Of a stretch of 64,000 nucleotides of DNA, positions 51,152 to 60,091 are shown in pieces (the stretch's first letter is position 1; the number at the start of each line of letters is the position of its first letter). The notes beneath the pieces were generated by a model, which saw only the letters and a program-made list of their open reading frames with translations, was not told where the DNA came from and ran no database searches. The DNA is from 0-14-0-80-60-11 sp049322355 (lineage in GTDB: Bacteria > Desulfobacterota > Desulfobaccia > Desulfobaccales > 0-14-0-80-60-11): the NCBI GenBank assembly GCA_049322355.1, contig JBMORG010000010.1:248001-312000 (forward strand). The letters run 5' to 3'. Position numbers and translations under genes: made by a program.

Positions 51152-53598
51152 TCTTTAGATTACCTAGGAATCGCGGCGGCGAAGGGGAGAAGCGCAATCT
51201 GCTCACGGTGCCCATGTTGCCATTGCGGGATATAGTTATTTTTCCCCATATGGTGGTGCCCCTGTTTATCGGCCGGGAGCGCTCCATACACGCCCTGGAA
51301 TATGCCATGGGGCAGGAAAAATTTATCCTGTTGTGCACCCAGAAAGACCCCCGGAAGGACGAACCTCGGGAGGGCGAGATTCACCGGGTGGGCACCTTGG
51401 CTGCGATTCTGCAACTGTTGCGCCTGCCTGACGGAACTGTCAAGGTCCTGGTGGAAGGTAAGGGTCGGGCCATTGTGCGCCAGTTTCTGCCCATTTCCCA
51501 GTTCTTCCAGGTGGAGGCCGAAGAACTCTTGGAGTCCTGGGAGATTACATCCGAAACTGAGGCGCTCCGGCGCAGTGCGGTGGCGGTTTTTGAAACTTAT
51601 GCCAAGCTGAACAAGAAAGTCCCCCAGGAAGCCACCCAAAGTCTGGTGGGGGTGGATGACCCGGGACGCCTGTCCGACACTATCGCTGGGCACCTGGCCA
51701 TTAAATCAGAAGAGAAGCAGGCCCTGCTGGAAACTTTGGATGCGGTTCGCCGCCTGGAACAGGTGGTAGGCCTGGTGAACCGGGAAAACGAAATCCTCCA
51801 AATCGAGGGGCGCATCAAGAACCGGGTCAAGAAGCAGATGGAAAAGACCCAGCGGGAATATTATCTCAATGAGCAGATGCGGGCCATCCAGAAGGAGATG
51901 GGGGAAAAGGAAGACCTCAAGGGCGAAATCCAGGAACTGGAGCGGCGCATCCGCCGAAAGAAGATGAGCGCCGAAGGCACCGCCAAGGTCAAGCATGAGC
52001 TGAAAAAGCTGAAGCTCATGAGCCCCATGTCGGCGGAAGCCACAGTTTCCCGGAACTACATTGACTGGATTCTGTCTTTGCCCTGGTACGAGAAAACCAG
52101 AGATAAACATAATCTGGAGGAGGCCGAGCGCATCCTGGAAGAAGACCACTACGGCCTGGAGAAGCCCAAGGAGCGCATCCTGGAACACCTGGCGGTCCAA
52201 AGCCTGGTTAAGAAGATGAAAGGCCCCATCCTTTGTCTGGTGGGGCCGCCGGGTGTGGGCAAGACCTCCTTGGCCAAATCCGTGGCCCGGGCTCTGGGAC
52301 GGAATTTTGTCCGTCTGTCTTTGGGGGGCGTGCGGGATGAAGCCGAAATTCGCGGCCACCGGCGCACCTATATCGGCGCGTTGCCTGGCAAGATCATTCA
52401 ATCCCTCAAAAAGGCCAAGACCAACAATCCGGTTTTCTGCTTGGATGAAGTGGACAAGATGAGTACCGATTTCCGGGGCGATCCCTCCGCAGCCCTCCTG
52501 GAAGTCCTAGATCCGGAGCAGAATTTCGCTTTTAACGATCATTACCTGGATCTGGACTACGATCTGTCCGAAGTGATGTTCATCACCACCGCCAATAATC
52601 TTTACTCTATTCCGGCGCCGCTCCAGGACCGGATGGAGATCATCCGTATTGCTGGTTATACCGAGGTGGAGAAGCTTCACATTGCCGAGCAGTTTTTAAT
52701 CCCCAAGCAATGTACCGCCAACGGTCTGGATAAGGAGAACATTCAATTCTCGGAAAACGCCATCCTGACCATCATCCGGCAGTACACCCGGGAAGCCGGA
52801 GTGCGTAATTTGGAGCGGGAGCTTGCCTCCATTACCCGGAAAGTGGCCCGGGAAGTGGCTGCCAAAGGCAAAGACCATCAGGTCAAGGTCAGCAGCCAGG
52901 CAGTGGCCAAGTATTTAGGGGTCCCCAAGTTCCGCTTCGGCCGCACCGAAGAGGCCGACGAGGTGGGACTCACCACCGGTCTGGCTTGGACCGAGTTCGG
53001 GGGCGAACTCCTTCTGACCGAAGTAGTGGTGCTGCCCGGACGGGGCAAGCTTTTGATCACCGGCAAGCTGGGAGAAGTCATGCAAGAGTCGGCCCAGGCG
53101 GCCTTGAGCTATGTACGTTCCAAGGCCGCAAACCTTGGTCTTGACACGGACTTCTATCGCAAGATCGACATCCACGTCCATGTGCCTGAGGGCGCCATTC
53201 CCAAGGATGGCCCATCCGCGGGGATCACTATCGCCACCTGCATTGCTTCCGCTTTGCTGAAGATTCCGGTGCACCGGGACGTGGCCATGACCGGCGAGAT
53301 AACCTTACGGGGCCGGGTCCTGCCCATAGGCGGCCTCAAGGAAAAAATCATTGCGGCCCACCGGCATCAAATCAAGACCGTGCTTATTCCCCGGGATAAC
53401 GAAAAGGATATCAAGGAAATTCCGGCCCGGATTCTCAAGGCGGTGGAATTGGTCCCCGTGGACCACATGGACGAGGTCCTGAAAAAAGCCCTGGTCCTGG
53501 ACGATCCGGAAAGCCTGTTTAAGGCGGCGCCGCCGGTAACCCCGGAAGCGGTCTTTGTGCCGGCCGAGCCGTCTGTCGCCGAGATCCAGGCCCATTGA
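51148..53598 (+). CDS. lon: ATP-dependent protease Lon
   Basis: The 816-residue protein has the N-terminal substrate domain (LLTVPMLPLRDIVIFPHMVV), the AAA+ module (GPPGVGKTSLAKSVARALGR; CLDEVDKMSTDFRGDPS), and the serine/lysine protease domain with catalytic Ser in PKDGPSAGITIA and Lys in GGLKEKIIAAHR. Its ATGA overlap with clpX indicates cotranslation. It degrades misfolded and regulatory proteins. Confidence 0.97.
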   Translation: MIFRLPRNRGGEGEKRNLLTVPMLPLRDIVIFPHMVVPLFIGRERSIHALEYAMGQEKFILLCTQKDPRKDEPREGEIHRVGTLAAILQLLRLPDGTVKVLVEGKGRAIVRQFLPISQFFQVEAEELLESWEITSETEALRRSAVAVFETYAKLNKKVPQEATQSLVGVDDPGRLSDTIAGHLAIKSEEKQALLETLDAVRRLEQVVGLVNRENEILQIEGRIKNRVKKQMEKTQREYYLNEQMRAIQKEMGEKEDLKGEIQELERRIRRKKMSAEGTAKVKHELKKLKLMSPMSAEATVSRNYIDWILSLPWYEKTRDKHNLEEAERILEEDHYGLEKPKERILEHLAVQSLVKKMKGPILCLVGPPGVGKTSLAKSVARALGRNFVRLSLGGVRDEAEIRGHRRTYIGALPGKIIQSLKKAKTNNPVFCLDEVDKMSTDFRGDPSAALLEVLDPEQNFAFNDHYLDLDYDLSEVMFITTANNLYSIPAPLQDRMEIIRIAGYTEVEKLHIAEQFLIPKQCTANGLDKENIQFSENAILTIIRQYTREAGVRNLERELASITRKVAREVAAKGKDHQVKVSSQAVAKYLGVPKFRFGRTEEADEVGLTTGLAWTEFGGELLLTEVVVLPGRGKLLITGKLGEVMQESAQAALSYVRSKAANLGLDTDFYRKIDIHVHVPEGAIPKDGPSAGITIATCIASALLKIPVHRDVAMTGEITLRGRVLPIGGLKEKIIAAHRHQIKTVLIPRDNEKDIKEIPARILKAVELVPVDHMDEVLKKALVLDDPESLFKAAPPVTPEAVFVPAEPSVAEIQAH

Positions 53599-53643
53599 CT
53601 TCAGGGTTCTAAAGAACTCATTTAAGAATCGAGTTTGGCTGCC

Positions 53644-53684
53644 AAGGGCCGGATTACCTGAACATACTGGGTAATCCGGCCCTT
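53644..53684 (+). terminator. Long hairpin after lon
   Basis: AAGGGCCGGATTACC (53644-53658) pairs perfectly with GGTAATCCGGCCCTT (53670-53684). There is no T run, so termination may be weak or Rho-aided; it can also stabilise the mRNA 3' end. Confidence 0.6.
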
Positions 53685-53872
53685 AGCGCGTGCCAGTACC
53701 TCAATGAGAAGCGGACTGCTGAAATTATATCAATCAGTATGTGCAGATTGGGAAAGTCTTTACGGCTTAGAAAGCTGGGGATAGTGGGATCATTGCCTGG
53801 GCACCTGATGAACGCTTTGCATTAGTCATTAGTTTGCCCGGCTGGGATCCCGACGTTGATCGGCAAGACCTC

Positions 53873-55066
53873 ATGATTCGACAGAGTTTTTTCACCCTGC
53901 AAACCCTGGTCTTTGGCTTGGTGGCCGCGGCCTTCACCACGGTTTACATTACCCAGCCGGTGTTGCCCATCCTGCAGCAGGAGTTCGGCGTCAACCCCAC
54001 CCAAGCCTCATATACAGTATCGGCGGTGATCCTGGGGATCGCCCTGGCCAACCTCCCTTTCGGTATGTTGGCGGACCGCGTTCCGGTGCAGCGTCTCATC
54101 CTGGTGGGCGGAACGGTGGTGGTGGCCTGCGGCCTGTTTTGCGCGGTCACATTCAACTTAGCCCTTCTGGTGAGCGCCAGGTTTATACAAGGATTGTTTA
54201 TTCCCGCCTTGACCACCTGCCTGGCAGCTTATCTTTCCACTAATCTGCCTCTGGAACGTTTGAATGTGGTTATGGGGTCGTACGTCTCGGCCACGGTGGC
54301 CGGCGGTTTGGGCGGACGTCTGCTGGGAGGCTGGATTCATCAGCCGCTGCATTGGCGCTACGCTTTCGTAACCGCCTCGCTGCTGGTGTTGACGGCTACC
54401 CTGGCGGCGGTGCGGTGGCTGCCAGCGGGGAAACTAACCCACGAGGACGAGACGCGTGGAGAGGGTTTTCTGGCTCTGCTATCTCAAAAGCAATTACGCC
54501 GCTCATTTCAGGTGGCTTTCGGCGGATTTTTTGTCTTTTCTTCCATTTTCAATTACCTGCCATTTTATCTTCACGGCCCGCCTTTTTACGCGTCCACAGA
54601 AATTATCACCCTTTTGTACCTGGCTTATCTCATCGGGATATTCACTGGCCCCGTAGCCGGTCAGTTAAGCAACCGCATCGGTAACGGCGGCACCATGGTG
54701 CTGGGGTCATTGGTTTTTGCCTTGGCCATTGCAGTTACGCTGGTCAAATCAATCCTGGCCATCGTGGCAGCTTTGATGCTGGTCTGCGGCGGTTTTTTTT
54801 CCATTCACGCCGCGGCCGCGGGTTCACTGAACCGGAAGCTTACTTCCAGTCGCGGCCGGGCTAACTCTTTATATGTATTATCTTATTACCTGGGGGGGGC
54901 TGTAGGCATCACCCTGAGCGGCTATGCTTATGGCCTGGCGGGCTGGCTGGGGGTGGCTGCCTTGGGCCTGGTGATGCTGACAGTGCCGCTATCGACGGGT
55001 TTGAGGGAAATGCGTGAGGCGGCCCTTGAGGCCCAGTCCAAGGATAAGTTGAGTAAGGGGTTATAA
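53873..55066 (+). CDS. Major facilitator superfamily transporter
   Basis: From ATG 53873 the ~397-residue protein has twelve predicted membrane helices and the MFS loop 2-3 motif GMLADRVPVQRLILVG; the N-terminal block FTTVYITQPVLPILQQEFGV is typical of the YnfM/drug-efflux branch. It would exchange a small compound across the inner membrane with protons. Substrate unknown; no regulator gene adjoins it. Confidence 0.88.
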   Translation: MIRQSFFTLQTLVFGLVAAAFTTVYITQPVLPILQQEFGVNPTQASYTVSAVILGIALANLPFGMLADRVPVQRLILVGGTVVVACGLFCAVTFNLALLVSARFIQGLFIPALTTCLAAYLSTNLPLERLNVVMGSYVSATVAGGLGGRLLGGWIHQPLHWRYAFVTASLLVLTATLAAVRWLPAGKLTHEDETRGEGFLALLSQKQLRRSFQVAFGGFFVFSSIFNYLPFYLHGPPFYASTEIITLLYLAYLIGIFTGPVAGQLSNRIGNGGTMVLGSLVFALAIAVTLVKSILAIVAALMLVCGGFFSIHAAAAGSLNRKLTSSRGRANSLYVLSYYLGGAVGITLSGYAYGLAGWLGVAALGLVMLTVPLSTGLREMREAALEAQSKDKLSKGL

Positions 55067-55138
55067 TTTGCGATAATTGTCAAAGGATTTATCAGTTTAA
55101 ATAACTCATTGCGATTTTATCAAAATGATAAATCGACT

Positions 55139-55166
55139 TAACATTTCCAGCTCGTTGGGGTCTATA
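55139..55166 (+). promoter_or_regulatory. Possible ECF-type promoter before the sigma factor gene
   Basis: TAACATT at 55139-55145 and GGTCTA at 55160-55165 have the AAC ... GTC pattern and spacing of extracytoplasmic-function sigma promoters, which would mean autoregulation. A nearby palindrome TTTATCAAAATGATAAA (about 55116-55132) could be an operator. Both are weak by eye. Confidence 0.3.
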
Positions 55167-55191
55167 TTGATGAAAGCGGTAGAGAGCCCCC

Positions 55192-55785
55192 ATGACTGAT
55201 GATCAGCTGGTGGCCCAGGCCCAAGAGGGAAATCTTCCGGCCTTTGAAGAATTGGTGAAAAAGTACCAGCGGGACGTATTTGGCCTGGCCTGCCGCATGG
55301 TGTCCGATTCGGAAGAGGCCCGGGACTTGGCCCAACAGGCTTTCCTCCAGGCCTTTGTCCACATTAAGAGTTTTCGACGGGACGCTCAGTTTCGCACCTG
55401 GCTCTTTCGGATCGCCATTAACCAGTGTTACAATTTTTTGAAAGGGCGCAAAAAATTTGGCGACCCCATTGATTCAGATGAGGTGAATCTGGCAAGCGAG
55501 GGGGACTCTCCGGAGGCGGAACTGATTACCCAGGACGACCGCCGGCGTCTCCATGAGGCAATGGCGCAGCTTCCATCCAAGCAACGGGCGGTGATCACCC
55601 TGAAAATCGAGCAGGGCCTTTCCTATGAGGAGATTAGCCAGGTCCTGGGCGGGACCGCCGGCGCTGCCAGGGTTAATTATTGTCAAGGGTTAAAAACTTT
55701 GAAGAAACATATGCAGAGCGAGGACGATCATGAAGTGGCAATGCGCCCTTCTACAGCGGTGGCTCCCAGAATATCCCGACGGTGA
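55192..55785 (+). CDS. ECF-family RNA polymerase sigma factor (RpoE-like)
   Basis: The 197-residue protein has region 2 (FEELVKKYQRDVFGLACRMV; DLAQQAFLQAFVHIKSFR; FRTWLFRIAINQCYNFLKGR) and region 4 (LPSKQRAVITLKIEQGLSYE, EISQVLGGTAGAARVNYCQG). Its last 56 bases overlap the anti-sigma gene. The C-terminal extension after region 4 is only a by-product of the overlap. It should direct an envelope-stress regulon including the two genes downstream. Confidence 0.93.
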   Translation: MTDDQLVAQAQEGNLPAFEELVKKYQRDVFGLACRMVSDSEEARDLAQQAFLQAFVHIKSFRRDAQFRTWLFRIAINQCYNFLKGRKKFGDPIDSDEVNLASEGDSPEAELITQDDRRRLHEAMAQLPSKQRAVITLKIEQGLSYEEISQVLGGTAGAARVNYCQGLKTLKKHMQSEDDHEVAMRPSTAVAPRISRR

Positions 55786-56419
55786 TATCCCCGGGTGGGG
55801 GAAGCGTTGGCTCCGCCACCATTTGGATCATTGCGCCGCCTGCCGCCGGGAACTGGCTGGATTCCAGGAAATGATCACGGCCGTTAAAGCGTCTCCGGCG
55901 CAGGAACCCGGGCCGGAATTTTGGAACGACTTCTCTCGGGAGATGCACCTAAAATTAGTCAAAGTGGCCCAAGAGGGTCAGGCGGCTCCTGAATCGCCCT
56001 TCTCCCGGTGGTTGCGGCTGCCATATCTTTTAGGGGCGCCGGTCCTGGCAGTGCTGTTGCTGTGGGTAGCGGTCCATCTTACCGGGCCCGGCAATCTGGC
56101 CCAGAACCAAGGCATCGTCAAACAAGAGGCTAAGCCGGAGATGCCCGTGAAGGTCGCGGGCGTTCCCCAACGGACACCGGCACCGCCGCCTGCCCCGGTT
56201 GCCGCTGCACCGGCAGAGGGTTTGGAGCAATTCGTTACTGTCGCCCTCGAAGAGAACGGGACCCTCCCTTTGGAGGAAGCGGAAATTTCCGGATGGGATC
56301 TGGATTCGGAACTGGCAGGAATGAGCGACCAGGAGAAAGAAATATTTTTTAAAAGAGTGTATCAACGAGCGAAGGATGGGTCATGTCTCGAAAAGTATGT
56401 CTTATGCTCCTGGGGCTAA
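55730..56419 (+). CDS. Zinc-finger anti-sigma factor with one membrane helix
   Basis: The 229-residue protein has the anti-sigma zinc motif H-x3-C-x2-C in HHLDHCAACRREL (~30-42), a membrane helix (~100-120, GAPVLAVLLLWVAVHLTG) and a proline/alanine-rich periplasmic part. It would hold the sigma factor at the membrane until an envelope signal releases it. Its gene overlaps both the sigma gene and the following Spy-like gene, which argues for tightly linked expression. Confidence 0.88.
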   Translation: MKWQCALLQRWLPEYPDGDIPGWGKRWLRHHLDHCAACRRELAGFQEMITAVKASPAQEPGPEFWNDFSREMHLKLVKVAQEGQAAPESPFSRWLRLPYLLGAPVLAVLLLWVAVHLTGPGNLAQNQGIVKQEAKPEMPVKVAGVPQRTPAPPPAPVAAAPAEGLEQFVTVALEENGTLPLEEAEISGWDLDSELAGMSDQEKEIFFKRVYQRAKDGSCLEKYVLCSWG

Positions 56420-56919
56420 CCCTGGCCTTTGCAAGCTGGGCCTGGGGGCAGCCCGCCCATGAATTTGTTGGGAGCGGCTCTCAAGACCGGCTCATTGAAA
56501 TCAAACGGAGCCAATTGGGATCGGTGCTGGGGGTGGACCAACAGACGGTAAACAAGCTGTTAACCATTGACGAACAATATAAGCCGATACGGCGCCAGAT
56601 GATTATGGGCATGAAAACGGATTTTCAGCGATTGCAGCAGCTTTTAAGCCAGCCCTCGCCTTCAGAACAGGAAATTAAAGCGGTTCTTAGCGACATGAAG
56701 CGCAAACGCCTGGAAATGCTCAATCTACAGCAACGCAAGGATGAAGAGGAGATGGCCATTCTCACCCCGGTGCAACAGGCCCGGTATATCATTTATCTTA
56801 TGGGCCTGGTGAGGGAAGCCCGGACCATCAAGGGTGGTCCCGGCGGACCGGGTGGTCCAGGAGGCATGAGGCCATTGCAGCCTCCCCGGGAAATACCGGT
56901 GTCCCGCCCGCCTCAATAA
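56383..56919 (+). CDS. Exported Spy/CpxP-like LTxxQ protein
   Basis: The 178-residue protein has a signal peptide (MSRKVCLMLLGLTLAFASWA) and a helical body with the LTPVQQARY motif near residue 125, as in Spy/CpxP/ZraP periplasmic chaperones. The tail is a short collagen-like glycine/proline stretch (GGPGGPGGPGG). As the third overlapping gene after a sigma/anti-sigma pair, it may be the periplasmic sensor or effector of that system, in the manner of CnrX or ZraP. That role is inferred. Confidence 0.82.
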   Translation: MSRKVCLMLLGLTLAFASWAWGQPAHEFVGSGSQDRLIEIKRSQLGSVLGVDQQTVNKLLTIDEQYKPIRRQMIMGMKTDFQRLQQLLSQPSPSEQEIKAVLSDMKRKRLEMLNLQQRKDEEEMAILTPVQQARYIIYLMGLVREARTIKGGPGGPGGPGGMRPLQPPREIPVSRPPQ

Positions 56920-56964
56920 GCAGGAGGACTCCCACCAAGATTTTCTCAAATTATTGGCTTGAAG

Positions 56965-57007
56965 CTGGCAAGGAAACCTGCTCGTGCAGGATTCTGCCAG
57001 TTTTTTT
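56965..57007 (+). terminator. Intrinsic terminator after the sigma operon
   Basis: CTGGCA (56965-56970) pairs with TGCCAG, and an inner stem CCTGC/GCAGG extends it; seven T follow directly (57001-57007). Confidence 0.75.
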
Positions 57008-57017
57008 ATTGTCCCAC

Positions 57018-57047
57018 TTGCCAAATCCTGCTTGAGAAAGCTAAAAT
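57018..57047 (+). promoter_or_regulatory. Promoter of tRNA-Leu(CAA)
   Basis: TTGCCA (57018-57023) and TAAAAT (57042-57047) are 18 bases apart, ending ten bases before the tRNA. Confidence 0.5.
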
Positions 57048-57056
57048 AGTAACGTT

Positions 57057-57143
57057 GCCGGAGTGGTGGAATTGGTAGACGCAGAGGACTCAAAATCCTC
57101 CGGGGGCAACCCTGTGCCGGTTCGAGTCCGGCCTCCGGCACCA
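57057..57143 (+). tRNA. tRNA-Leu (anticodon CAA)
   Basis: Acceptor GCCGGAG/CTCCGGC, anticodon stem GAGGA/TCCTC with loop CTCAAAA, a long variable arm, and a TPsiC arm GCCGGTTCGAGTCCGGC identify a type II leucine tRNA. The CCA end is encoded (57141-57143). Confidence 0.96.
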
Positions 57144-57155
57144 ATGAAATCAAGG

Positions 57156-57186
57156 GGTTAGCGACTTTTAAGGTTGCTAACCTTTT
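57156..57186 (+). terminator. Intrinsic terminator after tRNA-Leu(CAA)
   Basis: GGTTAGC (57156-57162) pairs with GCTAACC (57176-57182), followed by TTTT. Confidence 0.75.
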
Positions 57187-57399
57187 CATCTTTTTGGTGT
57201 TCAACTATCCTCACTCGTAATAAAATTGGAACATCAGGCAAAACCTTCTCAGAACTCAGATGCTCACCAGGAGATGCCAAGGCAGACAATCCTGATCGCT
57301 AACACCATGGGTTATCTGAGTCAAGTCAGAAGATGGGGCTTCCTGGAAACAAGTGGGTCTGGTTGAACCCTATAAAATTGGAGGTGTATTATTTCCGAC

Positions 57400-58383
57400 T
57401 TGTCCTCAATTCATGGGGCCAGCGTCTTGATTACCGGAGGCGCGGGTATGATTGGCAGCACTATCGCATTGCTGGCTGTAAAATATGGGGCCAGGGTGAC
57501 AATATTGGATGCGATGTTGCCTCTTTATGGCGGCAACCTTTTCAATCTCCAAGGCATCCAGGATAAAATCAGGTTTGTTCAAGGTGATATCCGTGACTTT
57601 GATGCAGTGAAGAGTCTAGTGGGCGAAGCGGATATAATTTTCAGCCTAGCAGGGCAGGTCAGCTATGTGGACAGCAACACAGACCCTTTATTAGACCTGG
57701 ATATCAACTGCCTGGGTCACCTCCAGTTATTGGAAGCCTGCCGGGACACCAAATCCCGGGCCAGGCTGGTATTTGCCAGTTCTCGTTTTGTCTATGGGAG
57801 AATCGAGTACAATCCGGTGAATGAAAACCACCCTTTCAATTGCCTGAGTATTTACGGCATTCATAAACTGGCGGGCGAAAAATATTACCGGTTCTATTAC
57901 GAAGCCCATGGCCTGGATACGGTAAGCGTCCGGATCGCCAATCCTTATGGACCCAGGCAGCAGATGAAACATAGCAAATACGGTATAGTAAACTGGTTCA
58001 TCCGGCTGGCCCTGGAAGGGAAACCGTTGACGATTTATGGCGATGGCCGGCAACGCCGGGATTATATATTTGTGGGGGATTTAGCGGAGGCCATGGTCGT
58101 CCTGGCATTGACGCCGGGAGCAGCAGGTCAGGTTTATAACCTGGGTTCAGGGACGGGAACGCCTTTTATGGAGATGGCGCAATTGGTGGCGAAAACCGTG
58201 CCTGGGACTGAGGTTCGACAGATTGAATGGCCCCAAGACCGCTATTTCGTGGAAACGGGTGATTACATCAGCGATATCACCAAAATCAGCAGTGTTTCGG
58301 GTTGGCGGCCCAGAACCTCAGTTCAGGAAGGGATTGCCGAGACCGTGAACTTTTACCGTCAATGGCAGAATAAGTATTGGTAA
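57400..58383 (+). CDS. NAD-dependent epimerase/dehydratase (extended SDR)
   Basis: The 327-residue protein has the NAD loop ITGGAGMIGSTIAL, the catalytic pair in SIYGIHKLAGEKYYR with Ser in FASSRFVYG, and RIANPYGPRQQMKHSKYGIV. It resembles UDP-glucose/GlcNAc 4-epimerase-like enzymes of surface sugar synthesis. The start is unusual: TTG 57400 lies 15 bases after GGAGG, whereas an in-frame ATT at 57391 lies at the ideal distance. It stands alone, with no other sugar genes near. Confidence 0.9.
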   Translation: MSSIHGASVLITGGAGMIGSTIALLAVKYGARVTILDAMLPLYGGNLFNLQGIQDKIRFVQGDIRDFDAVKSLVGEADIIFSLAGQVSYVDSNTDPLLDLDINCLGHLQLLEACRDTKSRARLVFASSRFVYGRIEYNPVNENHPFNCLSIYGIHKLAGEKYYRFYYEAHGLDTVSVRIANPYGPRQQMKHSKYGIVNWFIRLALEGKPLTIYGDGRQRRDYIFVGDLAEAMVVLALTPGAAGQVYNLGSGTGTPFMEMAQLVAKTVPGTEVRQIEWPQDRYFVETGDYISDITKISSVSGWRPRTSVQEGIAETVNFYRQWQNKYW

Positions 58384-58778
58384 ATACGGTCTAATTCTCT
58401 TCTGAGAAAGCCATCGATTTGGAAAAATTGCCAAAATCGCATGCCGGTCCCCAAGTCTGTCGCTGGCGGCGGACTTTTATTCTCCAAGCATTTTTTTCAT
58501 AGCCCTGGCCATCTTGTTTCAGAACTTCGGCCCACCTTAAACCGCCTTAAACCAAATAATTCTTTATAATTGCAGCTGTGTTCTCAGAGAATTGGTTAGG
58601 CCTGATAATACTTAGATGATTTTAACATGGGAATTAAAGGTAACTTGATGAAAGACCGATTATGTTGGTGTGGCGTCAGACAGGGTAACTTCCGAAGCAA
58701 AATAAATTGCCCGGCCTGATCGGCCTGGTATATACATCTCGATTGTGCCCCTTAATCCAGGGCGAGTGGGAGAGAGAC
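58384..58778. other. About 395 bases without a gene
   Basis: Immediately after the epimerase gene a possible hairpin (AAGTCTGTCGC ... GCGGACTT then TTA, about 58452-58476) may end its transcript. The remainder is A/T-rich with no clear promoter pair by eye. An open frame joins the next gene from 58707, but its better start is 58779. Confidence 0.4.
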
Positions 58779-59123
58779 ATGGAGCCTAAGATTTCGGTCT
58801 GCCGGAAAGGCGAAGAGATCTTTTTAACCATTGAGGGTGATTTTAACCCCGAGTCATCCCAGGAATTTCTCCGGCTGGTCCGACAATTGTTGACAATTTC
58901 ATTGAAATGTGCTGAGCCAGGCTCGCAGGTAACTTATTGCCTAAAAACTCGCGGCAAAGTTGATCTTGGGAAAATAGCCCAATTTCAGCATTTATCCAAG
59001 TGTCGTCATGAAGTTTGTGAGTATATAGATGAAAGTAAGGAACAAGATGGGCCCCTTAAGAATGACTTTCAAAAGCGCCATAATTCTGTTGGGCTGTTTT
59101 TGGTGAAGGGAGGGGCTTTTTAA
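58779..59123 (+). CDS. Small unknown cytoplasmic protein
   Basis: I chose ATG 58779 (MEPKISVCRKGEEIFLTIEG), preceded by GGGAGAGAG; the frame is open back to 58707. The ~114-residue product opens with a beta-strand-rich STAS-like pattern (ISVCRKGEEIFLTIEGDFNP, then SSQEFLRLVRQLL) but ends with a charged tail. It has no signal or membrane helix. Function unknown; a divergent anti-sigma-antagonist-like fold is only a guess. Confidence 0.55.
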   Translation: MEPKISVCRKGEEIFLTIEGDFNPESSQEFLRLVRQLLTISLKCAEPGSQVTYCLKTRGKVDLGKIAQFQHLSKCRHEVCEYIDESKEQDGPLKNDFQKRHNSVGLFLVKGGAF

Positions 59124-59125
59124 TT

Positions 59126-59145
59126 CGGGCAGTTACAACTGCCCG
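59126..59145 (+). terminator. Hairpin directly after the 58779 gene
   Basis: CGGGCAG (59126-59132) and CTGCCCG (59139-59145) form a seven-pair stem around TTACAA, starting three bases after the stop codon. There is no T run. Confidence 0.5.
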
Positions 59146-59404
59146 GTTGGCAAGATTGAGCGTTAAAAGGGGATTCACCGTCTATTGCGGCTCAGGATAA
59201 CGAATTTGGAAAAAACGGAAATAAAGAACCCTTCCGCCTTCGGTTCAGGGCGACAAAATGTTTAATAATCAATAAGATGCCTCCATTGATGGGTAAATAT
59301 TTATGACGTTAATCATAAATTTTCAGAGGCACAGCAGGCCAGGTCATTTTGCCCCGTGATCTGCGCCCCCCTTCCTTTGACCAGACAGAATATCAATCGA
59401 TTTT

Positions 59405-59794
59405 TTATGATTCAAGAGGTTCGTTGCCACCCGCCAGCAACCTGGCGATCACAGGCAAAAGTTCTGTTTGAACCTTGCGTTTGGGTACATAACCGCTAAC
59501 TCCCGCCGAGGCGGCGTCGGCCCGATGAGCCTCATCGTCATAAATGGTAAGCATCACTACCTGGGTGGCAGGTAGCGAAGCTTTAATGTTGTGCGCGGCT
59601 TCGATGCCGTTGATGCCGGGAAGCCCTATGTCCATGATTACCAAGCGAGGGTTTGCGGACTGGGCTACAGAAACTGCTTCCTCCCCGCTTGCGGCTTCCA
59701 GCAGGCGATAGTGCGGAAAAGATAGTTCCAGCCATTCTCGCAAGGACCGGCGAACACCTTCGTGATCTTCCACTATCAAGATATTATGGTTCAT
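59405..59794 (-). CDS. Stand-alone response regulator receiver domain
   Basis: The 129-residue protein is a CheY-like receiver: ILIVEDHEGVRRSLREWLEL with the acidic pair, the phospho-acceptor Asp in LVIMDIGLPGINGIEAA, Thr in VMLTIYDDEAH and Lys in SGYVPKRKVQ. The sequence is of the NarL/FixJ type, but the DNA-binding domain is absent. It may act by protein contact or as a phosphate sink. No kinase gene adjoins it. Confidence 0.9.
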   Translation of the reverse strand: MNHNILIVEDHEGVRRSLREWLELSFPHYRLLEAASGEEAVSVAQSANPRLVIMDIGLPGINGIEAAHNIKASLPATQVVMLTIYDDEAHRADAASAGVSGYVPKRKVQTELLPVIARLLAGGNEPLES

Positions 59795-60027
59795 ATCTAT
59801 GCCCCTACCATTAAGATATTTAGAATCAACAGATCAGACAACGTGTTACATTTTTAATATATGGGCAAATAATTCTGCTGTCTGTAGGGGAAGTCTGACA
59901 ATTATGGGGGAAAACTTTGATATTTTAAGGGGAAGGTAACGGATAACCGAAAGGCGCATGAAGAGGCTAAGCAGCTAGGCCAAGTTTAGGCAACGCCGCC
60001 TGGTCGTCTAATGAAAAACCGGGCAAG

Positions 60028-60058
60028 AAAAAAGGCAGGATGTGGATTAACCTGCCTT
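60028..60058 (-). terminator. Intrinsic terminator of the giant repeat-protein gene
   Basis: On the minus strand AAGGCAGG (60058-60051) pairs with CCTGCCTT (60039-60032) and a run of six T follows. It lies about 35 bases past the stop at 60092. Confidence 0.8.
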
Positions 60059-60091
60059 GGGAGAAAAATGAAATTGCTTTACTGCTAAATG

